A stretch of DNA of 64,000 bases from an uncultured Bacilli bacterium (GCA_934096815.1 CAKOMY010000006.1:1-64000), one strand, 5' to 3'. Positions 52,655-61,945 are shown, counted from the stretch's first letter. Program-made: numbers and translations. The notes: generated by a model from the sequence alone, not told the origin.

Positions 52655-53341
52655 TTATCTACTTAAATGTACTTCCTTTGTATCTTTAAGTAATTCGCTA
52701 AGTTCATCTTTTGTAGCAACTGCTAGATTATCATTTTTATATCTTACATCTTCTGTTATTTCTTTTCCAAACCAAGTAGGCGCCACAAATGAATTAGCAT
52801 CTTCCAAGCTCTTAAATTCAACTTCTATAGTAACAAGTGGTCTTAAATCATCTAAATAATAATCTAGTTCAGCAACTAATTCATTTTCTAAAGGAATTCT
52901 ATATCTTAATTTATTAATAATTCTTCCTATTCGATATTTAATTATCTTGTTATAAGTTTCTTCAGTTATTTCTTTTTCATTTTCTTCTCTAACTAAAGTA
53001 CCTACTCCCTTTTGATTGTAATAATATTTATTACCCATTTTTCTTATTCTTGAAACAGGATTAACACCAATATAAGATTGATTAATTTCTACCCAATCAC
53101 AATCTTTTAAATCAATTTGCTCACCAAGTAAAAATTTTCTTTCAATTTCAAAATGACTGTCTTTGTCTAATTTCTCATAACTATAACTTATTTCAAATAC
53201 TTCACCTATTCCATCAAATCTAGGCACTAATTTATTAATAACTATGTTATGTTTATTTTCTTTTTTTAAAAGTTCATATGCAATACTAATTGCTTCATCT
53301 TCACTTTTAGCCCTAACACTAATCTTCTCATTACAAATCAT
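52655..53341 (-). CDS. CYTH-domain protein (triphosphate tunnel enzyme-like)
   Basis: The 228-residue protein has a short N-terminal module (1-65) and a CYTH domain starting with the diagnostic EIERKFLL (ExExK; about 86). Downstream basic and acidic strands (SRIRKMGNKYYYNQKG, then ELVAELDYYLDD, then VTIEVEF) supply the tunnel's substrate and metal ligands. CYTH enzymes act on triphosphates: inorganic triphosphate, thiamine triphosphate or ATP. The gene shares 4 bases with the pyrophosphatase gene upstream, so the pair may take tripolyphosphate to phosphate in two steps (inference). Confidence 0.9.
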   Translation of the reverse strand: MICNEKISVRAKSEDEAISIAYELLKKENKHNIVINKLVPRFDGIGEVFEISYSYEKLDKDSHFEIERKFLLGEQIDLKDCDWVEINQSYIGVNPVSRIRKMGNKYYYNQKGVGTLVREENEKEITEETYNKIIKYRIGRIINKLRYRIPLENELVAELDYYLDDLRPLVTIEVEFKSLEDANSFVAPTWFGKEITEDVRYKNDNLAVATKDELSELLKDTKEVHLSR

Positions 53342-54957
53342 AATTTTTCCAACACTCCCATTATAGGTGGTACCATTTGTTTCTTACGAGAAATAACACC
53401 CATTAATTTTTCTCCTTCTTTTATATTAGTAAGTTCATATGCATCATTTAAATACTCTTTAGCACTTTCATTAAACAATAAATATGAATTATTTTCTAAT
53501 ATATCAGTTACAAATAAACAAGCTACTTTATAATCATTATTTTCAGCAATATGATTAAGTTCATCAACATACTCATTTATCCTACTTTCATATTCTGCAA
53601 AATCAGTTGTAAATACTTGTCCGATTCCAAATTTATTATCTCCTGCAACATATGCTTTAAAATCTTTATAAACTATCTCATTAATAGTTAATCCGTCATT
53701 AGAAACACCACTTCTAAGCAATTCTCTGCCATAACTATTTAAATCTACATTTGCCGTTTCAGCTAAATCTTTAGCTACTTGTTTATCTAATTCAGTAGTA
53801 GTAGGACTTGCAAGTAACAATGTATCACTTATAATACCACTAAGCATTAATCCTGCAATATCACTAGGTATTTCAACATTATTTTCTTTATATAATGTAT
53901 AAATTATTGTATTAACAGATCCGACACTCATATTTCTAAAGTTAATTGGTAAAAGCGTACTAATCTTACCTATATTATGATGGTCAACAATTTCTAAGAT
54001 ATCTGCTTCATTAAGTCCATCAGCGCTTTGACTTGGTTCATTATGATCTACTAAAATAACTTTCTTTCTTGTAATCAAATTAGTATCTATTAGTCTAAGC
54101 ATACCTTCACAATATCCTTTTGAATTAACAATTGGATAATTAGTATGTTTAAGCTTATTAGATATTTCAACAAAATCAGTTAAATAATCATTAGGTCCAA
54201 AGCATACTGCTGAACTAGATCTCTTAATCATTTTAATTGGATTAGCTAAAGTTATTAATCTACTAGTTTTAAAAGTATCATAAGGAGTAACAATTACATT
54301 AACTTTATTATATCTAACTAGTTCAATCTCTTCTTTAGTTAATTCCTTATTTGCAACAACTATAATTAACTTTGCTTTATGTTTAACTGCATCTTCAATA
54401 ATAGAATCTCTTCCACATATCAAAATAGTATCTTCATAAATATTTATAAAATCTGAAAACTGAGCAAAAGGAAGTGCAACTGCTAAAACATTACCACTTA
54501 TAAAATCATCAAATTTATAATAACTAGATGCATTAAGTACATCTACAATATCCATAAACTTAGCACTAATCTCATTAGTGTCTCCCTTAATTAATTCATT
54601 AGCAAGTTCTTTTAAAGATACATATCCTATAAACTTCTTATGATTATCTACAAGAGGAATACCAGTTATTCCTTTTTCCATAAAATAATTATAAACTTTA
54701 AAAATAGAATCATCTTGATTAGCATAATAATCTCTATTATATTTAATATCTTTTAGTTCTACTTTAACATCATTTAAATATTTTGGAACATCAAAACCAA
54801 ATTTATCTAAAGCAAAAGTAGTTTCTTTATTTATCTCACTTAAAATTCTCGGTTCCGCATTAACACCTAGTTTTCTCTTTAAATAAGCAAAACTAATTGC
54901 TCCGGCAACTGAGTCAGTATCTGGTTTCTTATGACCAAATATATATACTTTATCCAT
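53338..54957 (-). CDS. Family II (Mn-dependent) inorganic pyrophosphatase with CBS-DRTGG insert
   Basis: I chose ATG 54957 (MDKVYIFGHKKPDTDS) because GGAGGGCTATT precedes it; the product has 539 residues. The DHH metal motifs are GHKKPDTDS (about 8-16) and VDHNEP followed by IVDHHNIG. Between them lie CBS and DRTGG domains (about 70-300), as in the adenine-nucleotide-regulated pyrophosphatases of Firmicutes; the C-terminal DHHA2 domain contains RKKQMVPPI. The enzyme hydrolyses pyrophosphate to phosphate and is inhibited by AMP and ADP in relatives. It overlaps the CYTH gene by 4 bases (ATGA). Confidence 0.95.
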   Translation of the reverse strand: MDKVYIFGHKKPDTDSVAGAISFAYLKRKLGVNAEPRILSEINKETTFALDKFGFDVPKYLNDVKVELKDIKYNRDYYANQDDSIFKVYNYFMEKGITGIPLVDNHKKFIGYVSLKELANELIKGDTNEISAKFMDIVDVLNASSYYKFDDFISGNVLAVALPFAQFSDFINIYEDTILICGRDSIIEDAVKHKAKLIIVVANKELTKEEIELVRYNKVNVIVTPYDTFKTSRLITLANPIKMIKRSSSAVCFGPNDYLTDFVEISNKLKHTNYPIVNSKGYCEGMLRLIDTNLITRKKVILVDHNEPSQSADGLNEADILEIVDHHNIGKISTLLPINFRNMSVGSVNTIIYTLYKENNVEIPSDIAGLMLSGIISDTLLLASPTTTELDKQVAKDLAETANVDLNSYGRELLRSGVSNDGLTINEIVYKDFKAYVAGDNKFGIGQVFTTDFAEYESRINEYVDELNHIAENNDYKVACLFVTDILENNSYLLFNESAKEYLNDAYELTNIKEGEKLMGVISRKKQMVPPIMGVLEKL

Positions 54958-55047
54958 AATAGCCCTCCAAACATAATAATTATACACTAATTAAATCTAA
55001 AAATATAGTTATTATGTGTTATAATTATTTAGAAGGTGGTATGTGAT

Positions 55048-55974
55048 ATGGCAAAATATAAGCTAAAAAAGAAAGTTAAAAATAACTTAATAAAAGTATT
55101 TATAATCGTAATTTTATTAATTGTAGGAATAATTTTAATTAAAGATTATAAATATAAACAAACCTATGAATATAAATTATTAAATCTAAATTACTCTAAA
55201 GAAGAAATAAAAGTATTATTAGATAATTTAAATAGTGATAAAATAAATGAATTATTAACTAAAGAATATAATAAAGATATTGTAAATATTATTAATGAAA
55301 AATATTATTTATCTAAAAACCTAGGTAGATATCTTAACTATTTAAGTGCTAATCCTACTCTAAGTTATAGTGATGTTGTATCTTTAGTTAATGTTAATAG
55401 AGATAATGAATTTTATAAAAACCCTACTTTAACTGATTTAACAAATTATAATGAAATGTTAGTAAATAAGTATCATTTCCTAGAAAAAAACTTTGAAGGA
55501 AAAGATATTGTAAATGTATCAAGTACTTATGGATATGCTAATAATAAATTAAATAAAGAAGCATATGAAGCATTCAAACAATTAGCAAACGATGCTAAAA
55601 AAGAAGGACATACTATTGTAATTTTATCTTCTTATCGTACCTATGAATATCAAGAAAAATTATGGAATCGTGATAAAGATGATACTTATGTAGCAAGACC
55701 TGGTGCGTCTGAACACGTAACTGGTTTAGCAATAGATGTATCTGATTTTAATGATAAAAATGATAGTTTTAAAGATACTGAAAGTTATACTTGGATGGTA
55801 AATAATGCCCATAAATATGGATATATCTTAAGATATCCTGAAAATAAAGAAAATATTACTGGTTATAGTTATGAAGCATGGCATTATAGATATTTAGGTA
55901 TAGATTTAGCAACCAAAGTGTATAATGAGGGAATTACCTATGATGAATACTACGCATACTATATGGAAAAATAA
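55048..55974 (+). CDS. D-alanyl-D-alanine carboxypeptidase, VanY-type (M15)
   Basis: I chose ATG 55048, 10 bases after AGAAGGTGG, giving 308 residues. A single N-terminal helix (about 18-36) anchors the protein outside. The M15 zinc-site motifs follow: SSYRTYEYQ (about 194), ARPGASEHVTGLAIDVS (about 214; zinc His and Asp) and EAWHYRYLG (about 276; catalytic Glu and zinc His). It trims the terminal D-Ala from peptidoglycan stem peptides. The next gene begins 9 bases later. Confidence 0.94.
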   Translation: MAKYKLKKKVKNNLIKVFIIVILLIVGIILIKDYKYKQTYEYKLLNLNYSKEEIKVLLDNLNSDKINELLTKEYNKDIVNIINEKYYLSKNLGRYLNYLSANPTLSYSDVVSLVNVNRDNEFYKNPTLTDLTNYNEMLVNKYHFLEKNFEGKDIVNVSSTYGYANNKLNKEAYEAFKQLANDAKKEGHTIVILSSYRTYEYQEKLWNRDKDDTYVARPGASEHVTGLAIDVSDFNDKNDSFKDTESYTWMVNNAHKYGYILRYPENKENITGYSYEAWHYRYLGIDLATKVYNEGITYDEYYAYYMEK

Positions 55975-55983
55975 CGAGGTAAC

Positions 55984-56661
55984 ATGAACGATTTTGGAAA
56001 AATAATAAAAGAAATAAGAAAAAATAATAATCTAACTCAAAAAGAACTAGCAGATAAATTATTTGTAACATATCAAGCAGTATCAAAATGGGAAAATAAT
56101 AAAAGCATACCAGATATTGCTATACTACAAAAAATATCTGAATTATATAATATTGATTTAAATAATTTAACAATTACAAATAAAAAACAATCAAATAAAT
56201 TATATCTATTAATAATAATTATCATATTAATAATATTATCAAGCATAGGTATCTTATATCTTAATAATCACTCTCATGATTTTGAAATGCGTACTATTGA
56301 AACAACTTGTAATGATTTTAATTTATCTGGAACTATTGCTTATAATAAAGATAAAACAGCAATATATATTTCTGAAATAGATTACTGTGGTTTAAATAAA
56401 GATAAAATTTACGATACAATAATAAGTACTTTATATCAAAATGAAAATAATAAAGAAAAAATTATTATAACTAATAAAGAAAAAAATAATTTATCATTAA
56501 ATGATTATTTAAAAGACTTAACTTATCATGTTGATAATTATAAATCAACTTGTTTAGACTATAATAAAAATGAATTATATATCAAAATTGAATTACAAAA
56601 GAAAAATGAATCTACTATAACTTATACTATTCCTTTAAAAATAAATGATACTTGCAATTAA
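55984..56661 (+). CDS. Membrane-anchored XRE-family regulator
   Basis: The 225-residue protein starts behind ACGAGGT. Residues 1-62 form an XRE helix-turn-helix (LTQKELADKLFVTYQAVSKW). A single membrane helix (about 75-95) follows, then a 125-residue outside domain with three or four cysteines (ETTCND, IDYCGLN, STCLDYN, NDTC). This resembles the larger XRE-TM protein at 62775. It lies 9 bases after the carboxypeptidase gene and may respond to envelope state. Confidence 0.88.
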   Translation: MNDFGKIIKEIRKNNNLTQKELADKLFVTYQAVSKWENNKSIPDIAILQKISELYNIDLNNLTITNKKQSNKLYLLIIIIILIILSSIGILYLNNHSHDFEMRTIETTCNDFNLSGTIAYNKDKTAIYISEIDYCGLNKDKIYDTIISTLYQNENNKEKIIITNKEKNNLSLNDYLKDLTYHVDNYKSTCLDYNKNELYIKIELQKKNESTITYTIPLKINDTCN

Positions 56662-56715
56662 TAATAACTTAGTATAATATATACTCAAAAATTCAAAATA
56701 ATTATGGAGGAATTC

Positions 56716-58665
56716 ATGTTCAAATTAATATCTAAATATAAACCTGCCGGAGATCAGCCTGAGGCTATTGATAAACTAGTTAAGGGAATAAATGAAGGTA
56801 AAAAAAGTCAAGTTTTACTAGGTGCAACAGGTACTGGTAAAACTTTTATGATTGCTAATGTGATTGAAAGAACAAATAAACCTACTTTAATTTTAGCTCA
56901 CAACAAGACATTAGCAGGTCAACTTTATAGTGAATTTAAAGAATTGTTTCCTGAAAATCATGTTGAATACTTTGTATCTTACTACGATTACTATCAACCA
57001 GAAGCATATGTTCCCCAAACTGATACTTACATTGAAAAAGATTCTAGTATTAATGATGAAATTGATGAGTTGCGTCATGGTGCCACTTCAAGTTTAATTA
57101 ATTATAGAGATACTATAGTGGTTGCTTCTGTATCATGCATTTATGGTATTGGTGAAAAAGAAGAATATAAAAATAATATGTTAATTTTAAAGCAAGGAGA
57201 TAATGTTGGAAGAAACTTTATTATTGATCGATTAGTTTCTATGACCTATGAACGAAATCAAATAGATTTTCATCGTGGAACATTTAGAGTTAATGGAGAT
57301 ATTATTGATGTTATACCAGTAAATGAAAGAAAAAATGGTATTCGAATTGAATTATTTGGTAATGAGGTAGATCGTATTTGTGAATTTGATACCTTAACTG
57401 GAAATATTATAAAAGTACTTAAAAATATAACAATATTCCCTGCTTCTCACTTTGTTACAGGTGAAGAAAAATTAAAAGAAGCTATTAAAAGAATTGAAGA
57501 AGAAAAAGATAAACAAATTGAATACTTTAAAGAAAAAGGAAAACTTATTGAAGCCCAGCGTATTAAAGAACGTTGTGAATATGATATAGAAATGTTAAAA
57601 GAAACTGGATTTTGTCATGGTATTGAAAACTATTCAAGACATCTTGCATTAAGAGACGAAGGTGAAACTCCATCAACATTAATTGATTTCTTCCCTGATG
57701 ATTTTCTTTTAGTGGTTGATGAATCTCATGTTACACTACCTCAGGTTAGAGCAATGTATAATGGTGATAGAATGCGTAAGCAAACCCTTGTTGATTATGG
57801 CTTTAGATTACCAAGTGCACTAGACAACAGACCATTAAAATTTGAAGAGTTTGAACAAAAAATTAATCAAGCTATCTATATTTCTGCAACACCTGGTGAT
57901 TATGAATTATCCCTAACTAATAATGAAGTTGTTGAAAGTATTATTAGACCTACTGGATTACTTGATCCAACCATTGAAGTTAAACCAACCAAAAACCAAA
58001 TCGATGATTTAATCAATGAAATAAATATAAGAGTTCAAAAAAATGAAAGGGTTTTAATTACTACTTTAACTATTAAAATGGCTGAAGAATTAACAAATTA
58101 TTTAAAAAGTTTAAATATGAAAGTTGCTTATCTACACAGCGAAGTTAAAACATTTGAAAGATTAAAAATAATTAGAGATTTGCGTTTAGGAAAATATGAT
58201 ACATTAGTAGGAATAAACTTACTAAGAGAAGGATTAGATATTCCAGAGGTTAGTTTAATTACTATAATGGATGCAGATAAACAAGGATTCTTAAGAAGTG
58301 AACGCAGTTTAATTCAAACAATAGGTAGAGCTGCACGTAACCAGAATGGTCATGTCATAATGTATGCTGACTCAATCTCTGAATCAATGGATAAAGCCAT
58401 AACAGAAACTCAAAGAAGACGAAAAATTCAAGAAGAATTTAACAAAGAACATGGTATTACCCCTAAGACTGTTCAAAAAGAAATCAGAGACCTTATTTCA
58501 AATGAAATTAAAGAAGATACTGGTACTAAAAAACCTAGTAAAAAGGATTTACAAACAATTGAAAATGAAATGCGTAAAGCAGCTAAGGAACTTGACTTTG
58601 AAAAAGCAATGCAACTTAGAGATATCTTATTTGAATTAAAGGCCAACGAAAAAAAGCTAGAATAA
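56716..58665 (+). CDS. uvrB: Excinuclease ABC subunit UvrB
   Basis: I chose ATG 56716, directly after GGAGGAATTC; the in-frame ATG 56704 lies upstream of that site. The 649-residue protein is the damage-verification helicase of nucleotide excision repair. It shows Walker A LLGATGTGKTF (about 40), the beta-hairpin SYYDYYQPEAYVP (about 90), VVDESHV (about 335), the helicase motif QTIGRAARN (about 535) and a C-terminal UVR domain (about 610-645; MRKAAKELDFEKAMQLRD) that contacts UvrC. uvrA and uvrC are not in the window. Confidence 0.97.
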   Translation: MFKLISKYKPAGDQPEAIDKLVKGINEGKKSQVLLGATGTGKTFMIANVIERTNKPTLILAHNKTLAGQLYSEFKELFPENHVEYFVSYYDYYQPEAYVPQTDTYIEKDSSINDEIDELRHGATSSLINYRDTIVVASVSCIYGIGEKEEYKNNMLILKQGDNVGRNFIIDRLVSMTYERNQIDFHRGTFRVNGDIIDVIPVNERKNGIRIELFGNEVDRICEFDTLTGNIIKVLKNITIFPASHFVTGEEKLKEAIKRIEEEKDKQIEYFKEKGKLIEAQRIKERCEYDIEMLKETGFCHGIENYSRHLALRDEGETPSTLIDFFPDDFLLVVDESHVTLPQVRAMYNGDRMRKQTLVDYGFRLPSALDNRPLKFEEFEQKINQAIYISATPGDYELSLTNNEVVESIIRPTGLLDPTIEVKPTKNQIDDLINEINIRVQKNERVLITTLTIKMAEELTNYLKSLNMKVAYLHSEVKTFERLKIIRDLRLGKYDTLVGINLLREGLDIPEVSLITIMDADKQGFLRSERSLIQTIGRAARNQNGHVIMYADSISESMDKAITETQRRRKIQEEFNKEHGITPKTVQKEIRDLISNEIKEDTGTKKPSKKDLQTIENEMRKAAKELDFEKAMQLRDILFELKANEKKLE

Positions 58666-58683
58666 TTAAATTCTAACTTTTTT
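58651..58683. terminator. Bidirectional terminator after uvrB
   Basis: AAAAAG-TAGAAT pairs with ATTCTA-CTTTTT around one C/A mismatch (58651-58663 with 58670-58682), with U-runs on both strands. It overlaps the last codons of uvrB and the stop of the convergent gene. Confidence 0.78.
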
Positions 58684-59416
58684 ATTTTCTAACCCATTTA
58701 GCAATAAGTACTATATTTGAATTAACGGGTGTATTAAATTCATATAATTCACCATGTAGATACCAACCAGCAAATACATAGCCTTCTCTAACAGGGTCTG
58801 CAGGTTTTCCAACCATGCTACCTTTATTAACATAAATAGTCGTTACATCAGAACCCATATTTCTATTAAAGATAACAGCAAATTTTGCTTGTGTAGTTGT
58901 TGTAGTTGTTGTAGGTTTTATTGTTGTTGTAACTTTCTTTGTGGTAATTGCTGTTTTCTTAGTAGATGTCGTTGTAGTTGTAGTAGTTGTTGTACTTTCT
59001 TCACAATTATCAATACATCCTAGATAACTATAAGATGTATTTTTCTCATTTCCACAAATTAATGTAGTTTCAAGTTCATATCCTTTAGATTTTTTAACAA
59101 TCTTGATATAACTATCATCCTCATTACATGTAGTCTTTCCAACTTTCAAAGTATCAATTTTTTTATTGTTGATTAAATCTTTTAATGATACTTTAATAGA
59201 ATCACCAACTTCACTAGGTAAATTATCTTTATTAAAATAACTACCACCAACATCTTTTAATTTAGTTAAATTAGCTTTAAATTCATTGCTATAATTATCT
59301 TTCTTTTTACCACCTAAAGGAAATATCATTAAAAATAATATTAAAATAGCAAGTATAATAAGAATTTTAACTATTAATCCTTTCCAATTAAATTTTTCTT
59401 TTTTACTCTCATACAT
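58682..59416 (-). CDS. Surface protein with Thr-rich stalk and InlB B-repeat-like domain
   Basis: The 244-residue protein has a cytoplasmic basic start, one membrane helix (about 14-33), a head with three or four Cys (about 45-140), a Thr-rich stalk (about 142-175, mostly Thr with Lys) and a C-terminal Listeria-Bacteroides/InlB B-repeat-like domain (about 178-244) with REGYVFAGWYLHGELYEF and the closing IAKWV. The stalk presumably spans the wall and presents the domain. A three-base GTT/GTA periodicity encodes the stalk but copies are imperfect. No sortase motif. Confidence 0.85.
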   Translation of the reverse strand: MYESKKEKFNWKGLIVKILIILAILILFLMIFPLGGKKKDNYSNEFKANLTKLKDVGGSYFNKDNLPSEVGDSIKVSLKDLINNKKIDTLKVGKTTCNEDDSYIKIVKKSKGYELETTLICGNEKNTSYSYLGCIDNCEESTTTTTTTTTSTKKTAITTKKVTTTIKPTTTTTTTQAKFAVIFNRNMGSDVTTIYVNKGSMVGKPADPVREGYVFAGWYLHGELYEFNTPVNSNIVLIAKWVRK

Positions 59417-59513
59417 AAGTCATTCCCCCATAACTTGTAAATTATAATAACACTTGCACATTTAATAGTCAATTCAAATTTTAAAAATTTTATTTGCAAA
59501 TATTAAAAAAATA

Positions 59514-59539
59514 AAAAGTAACTTACAAAAGTTACTTTT
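59514..59539 (-). terminator. Terminator of the YtxH-like operon
   Basis: AAAAGTAACT (59514-59523) pairs with AGTTACTTTT (59530-59539), and T-rich sequence follows leftward. The stop codon of the last gene overlaps its edge. Confidence 0.8.
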
Positions 59540-59945
59540 ATTTAGATTTATTTTCAGCTTTTTCTAATTTAGCAACAGTTTCGTTTAAAACTTCAATAGT
59601 CTTTTGTCTTACATCAGAAGCAGCTTTTTCTAAGACAGGAGTTCCTTTTTCAACTGCTAAATTATATAAATCATTAGCTTTCTTTTCTATTTCTTTGCCT
59701 TTTTTCTTAACAATAGAAACTACTTTCTCTTTATCTAAATCTTTTAATTCTTTTTGGATATCATTAATAGATTTTTCAATAGATTCTTTTACATCATCAT
59801 ATTCAATATCTTTAGCTTTTTCCCAAAGATTTTTCATCTTATTAACTAAATCCTTTCTAGTATCTTCACCTTTTTTTGGTGCAAATAATAATCCTAATGT
59901 AGCTCCTACTGCAAGTCCTGCAAATAATCCACTTTTTTTACTCAT
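59538..59945 (-). CDS. YtxH-domain protein
   Basis: The 135-residue protein has the YtxH start SKKSGLFAGLAVGATLGLLFAPKKGEDTR (read as SKKSGLFAGLAVGATLG then LLFAPKKGEDTR), a glycine-rich membrane hairpin or helix with the FAPKKG motif. A long amphipathic coiled-coil-like region (about 30-135), Lys/Glu/Asp-rich, follows. YtxH proteins belong to the general-stress and envelope group of Bacillus; the biochemical role is unknown. It overlaps the upstream gene by 8 bases and ends a four-gene operon. Confidence 0.9.
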   Translation of the reverse strand: MSKKSGLFAGLAVGATLGLLFAPKKGEDTRKDLVNKMKNLWEKAKDIEYDDVKESIEKSINDIQKELKDLDKEKVVSIVKKKGKEIEKKANDLYNLAVEKGTPVLEKAASDVRQKTIEVLNETVAKLEKAENKSK

Positions 59946-60225
59946 AATCTTCTTCTTCCTTTCTCTTCTTTAAACTTACAATTTTATTGACAATTCCTTT
60001 TACAAAATTAGCAACGTAATCCGTAAGAAATCCAATTTTATTAGTAAATAAGTCAAACACATTAAATACTTTATCTAAACTTTTTACTTTCTTAGTTACG
60101 TCATCTATTAAATAATTGAAGTTGTCTATTGTAATTATAAGTTTTATTCCTAAAATAATACCTATAACTAATAAAATAATAAGTAAAATATAAATAATAA
60201 CTGGTAATACTTCAATTAGTGTCAT
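59938..60225 (-). CDS. Small membrane protein, DUF948-like
   Basis: The 95-residue protein has an N-terminal membrane helix (about 5-29) and an amphipathic helical region (about 33-80). The layout matches DUF948/YtxG-like proteins that accompany YtxH proteins in Firmicutes operons. It starts behind GAGGAAG, shares 1 base with the upstream gene and 8 with ytxH. Its partner relationship to YtxH is well supported by context, its function is not known. Confidence 0.8.
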   Translation of the reverse strand: MTLIEVLPVIIYILLIILLVIGIILGIKLIITIDNFNYLIDDVTKKVKSLDKVFNVFDLFTNKIGFLTDYVANFVKGIVNKIVSLKKRKEEEDYE

Positions 60226-61103
60226 TATTTTTCTTCCTCCTCGTCCTTATTTTCATACATTGAATCTATTAAGTTAAACAAATCTTTTTCTAAATCATCT
60301 TCTTCTTCTTCTTTTGATTCTATTTCACTTGGTTTATCTTCAACTTTAGGCATTTCAGTAGTAGTTTCTACTTCTTGATTTTCACTTATAAATTCTTCTT
60401 TAGTAATTTCTTCAGGAACTTCTGGTAAAATATCACCCTCTAAAGGTTTTTCTTTTTGAATTTCTTGATTACTTATAAGTATTTCATCTAACGTCTTTAA
60501 AGGTTCAGCAAATTCATCCTCTACCTTTTTATTTTCTACCTCTTTTTTCTTTTCATACGCTTTTTTTCTAACATCTTCTAAACTTGGTCCTTTTACTCCA
60601 GTATCAGTTTTAATAATTACATCATCTTTAGTATAATTTTGATTTAAAACTCCATATACAGGTGAAATTACAGGAGATGGTGTAAATATTTTCTTCTTAT
60701 CTTCCTTCTTTTGTTGTAAGAATTTAGAATAATCTTTGGGTTGTTCTCTCTTTCTTTCAGGCTCTTTTACTACATATTCATCTCTATTTCTTCTTGGCAC
60801 ATCATAATCATTATCAAAAAAACTACTATTACTACTTGATTGTGTATAACTATTACGTTTATTAACACTTAAATCCTTATCACTTCTAGTTGGTAGATCG
60901 TCATCAAAATCTAAGGGGAAATTAAAATTACTTGTCTTTTTTTGAGGTTCACTAACAACAGCATCATCCTTATCTTCAACAGGCATTTTAACCTCTTTTA
61001 TTGGATTGCTTTCCTTTACTACATTTTTTTTCTCATAAGTAGTTTCTTCCTCTTCATCTTCAATATCAAATAATACATCTTTTATTTTCTTAAAAACACT
61101 CAT
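60225..61103 (-). CDS. Acidic disordered cytoplasmic protein, unknown
   Basis: The 292-residue protein is very rich in Glu, Asp and Lys and lacks hydrophobic segments. Only two short stretches look ordered: the start SVFKKIKDVLFDIEDEEE, and a central PSPVISPVYGVLNQNY motif (about 143-158) followed by a predicted helix (SLEDVRKKAYEKKKE). The C-terminus ends in an acidic helix (DLEKDLFNLIDSMYENKDEEE). The start and end look like membrane- or partner-binding peptides joined by a flexible linker, as in division or scaffold proteins. I recall the PSPVISPVYG motif as conserved among relatives but cannot name the family. Confidence 0.75.
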   Translation of the reverse strand: MSVFKKIKDVLFDIEDEEEETTYEKKNVVKESNPIKEVKMPVEDKDDAVVSEPQKKTSNFNFPLDFDDDLPTRSDKDLSVNKRNSYTQSSSNSSFFDNDYDVPRRNRDEYVVKEPERKREQPKDYSKFLQQKKEDKKKIFTPSPVISPVYGVLNQNYTKDDVIIKTDTGVKGPSLEDVRKKAYEKKKEVENKKVEDEFAEPLKTLDEILISNQEIQKEKPLEGDILPEVPEEITKEEFISENQEVETTTEMPKVEDKPSEIESKEEEEDDLEKDLFNLIDSMYENKDEEEEK

Positions 61104-61106
61104 TAG

Positions 61107-61751
61107 TTATTCTCCTTTTATTAAATCATAATCTGGTACTTCATCATCTTTATAATTATCGTACTCTTCAACTACTTTTAAAAAGTTTGAATCATTTGAA
61201 TTAGTCTCAAATATATTAAAACTTTCTTCACTATAGTTAAGAACATCTTCTTCTAGTAAATTACCAATAATATCGTCATTGTACTCTACTGAAGATAAGA
61301 TAATTAAACTATTTGTAATAGCGTTAGCAATATCATTACTATCTACTATCACTTCTATTTTAGCATAATTATACATTATTTCAATTAAATATTGATTATT
61401 CTTTACATTTATTTCAATATATCCGCTTTTATTATCATAATTAATTAATTTGCTCATGTAAGCATTATCTTTAATTTTATAACTATTTTCGACTTTATAA
61501 TAATAACTAACAATATCTACAAACATATAATATTTAATATTGTTTTCCTTAAACACTATATTTCTATCATTGATTTTATCTATTATTATATTAGATGGTA
61601 AATAAAATTTATAACCATTTTTATATTGATTTGCATTATTATTTTTGCTAGATATAATTTTGTTAATAATTTGGTCTACATTATTATTATCTACTTTGGT
61701 ACAACCACATAGTAAGGTTATACTTAATATTAATATAATTATTTTTTTCAT
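61107..61751 (-). CDS. Lipoprotein, unknown
   Basis: The 214-residue protein has a clear lipobox (LLCGC, Cys17) after a short signal. The mature domain (about 30-160) alternates strands (KYYMFVDIVSYYYKVENS, NQYLIEIMYNYAKIEVIVD) and ends in an acidic tail. It starts behind AGGGAT and leads the operon with the acidic protein (3 bases apart), the DUF948-like protein and YtxH. An envelope-quality or cell-cycle role is possible but unproven. Confidence 0.78.
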   Translation of the reverse strand: MKKIIILILSITLLCGCTKVDNNNVDQIINKIISSKNNNANQYKNGYKFYLPSNIIIDKINDRNIVFKENNIKYYMFVDIVSYYYKVENSYKIKDNAYMSKLINYDNKSGYIEINVKNNQYLIEIMYNYAKIEVIVDSNDIANAITNSLIILSSVEYNDDIIGNLLEEDVLNYSEESFNIFETNSNDSNFLKVVEEYDNYKDDEVPDYDLIKGE

Positions 61752-61812
61752 CTATATCCCTCTAAATAATCATATCACAAATATGTTTCTTCATAAAGAA
61801 AAAGTTTGCAAA

Positions 61813-61852
61813 CAAAAACTAGAAGCGCCTTTCTATTCGCTTCTAGTAAAAA
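61813..61852 (-). terminator. Terminator-like hairpin after the secreted protein gene
   Basis: ACTAGAAGCG (61818-61827) pairs perfectly with CGCTTCTAGT (61838-61847). Reading leftward TTTTTGTTTG follows. It lies about 100 bases after the secreted protein's stop and after a 25-codon ORF, which it would include in the transcript. Confidence 0.72.
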
Positions 61853-61866
61853 CCGTAGTCTAGGCT

Positions 61867-61944
61867 TTATCGAAGAATTTTTTTAAACGAATGACCTTTT
61901 TTCTTTTTGGCAAAAGGACAACCTAATACATCTATTTCAGGCAT
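61867..61944 (-). CDS. Possible 25-residue cationic peptide gene
   Basis: An ATG at 61944, one base after the secreted protein's stop (TAAT then ATG), opens MPEIDVLGCPFAKKKKGHSF and ends KKILR before TAA at 61867. It is strongly cationic with one Cys. Translation could be coupled to the upstream gene; there is no ribosome binding site of its own. The predicted terminator lies beyond it. It may be a real small peptide or chance. Confidence 0.35.
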   Translation of the reverse strand: MPEIDVLGCPFAKKKKGHSFKKILR

Positions 61945-61945
61945 A

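Noticed and set aside
58820..59000. Phase-variable microsatellite in the Thr-rich stalk
   Set aside because: The GTT/GTA/GTC triplets are imperfect and irregular, and changes in multiples of three would not switch the gene off.
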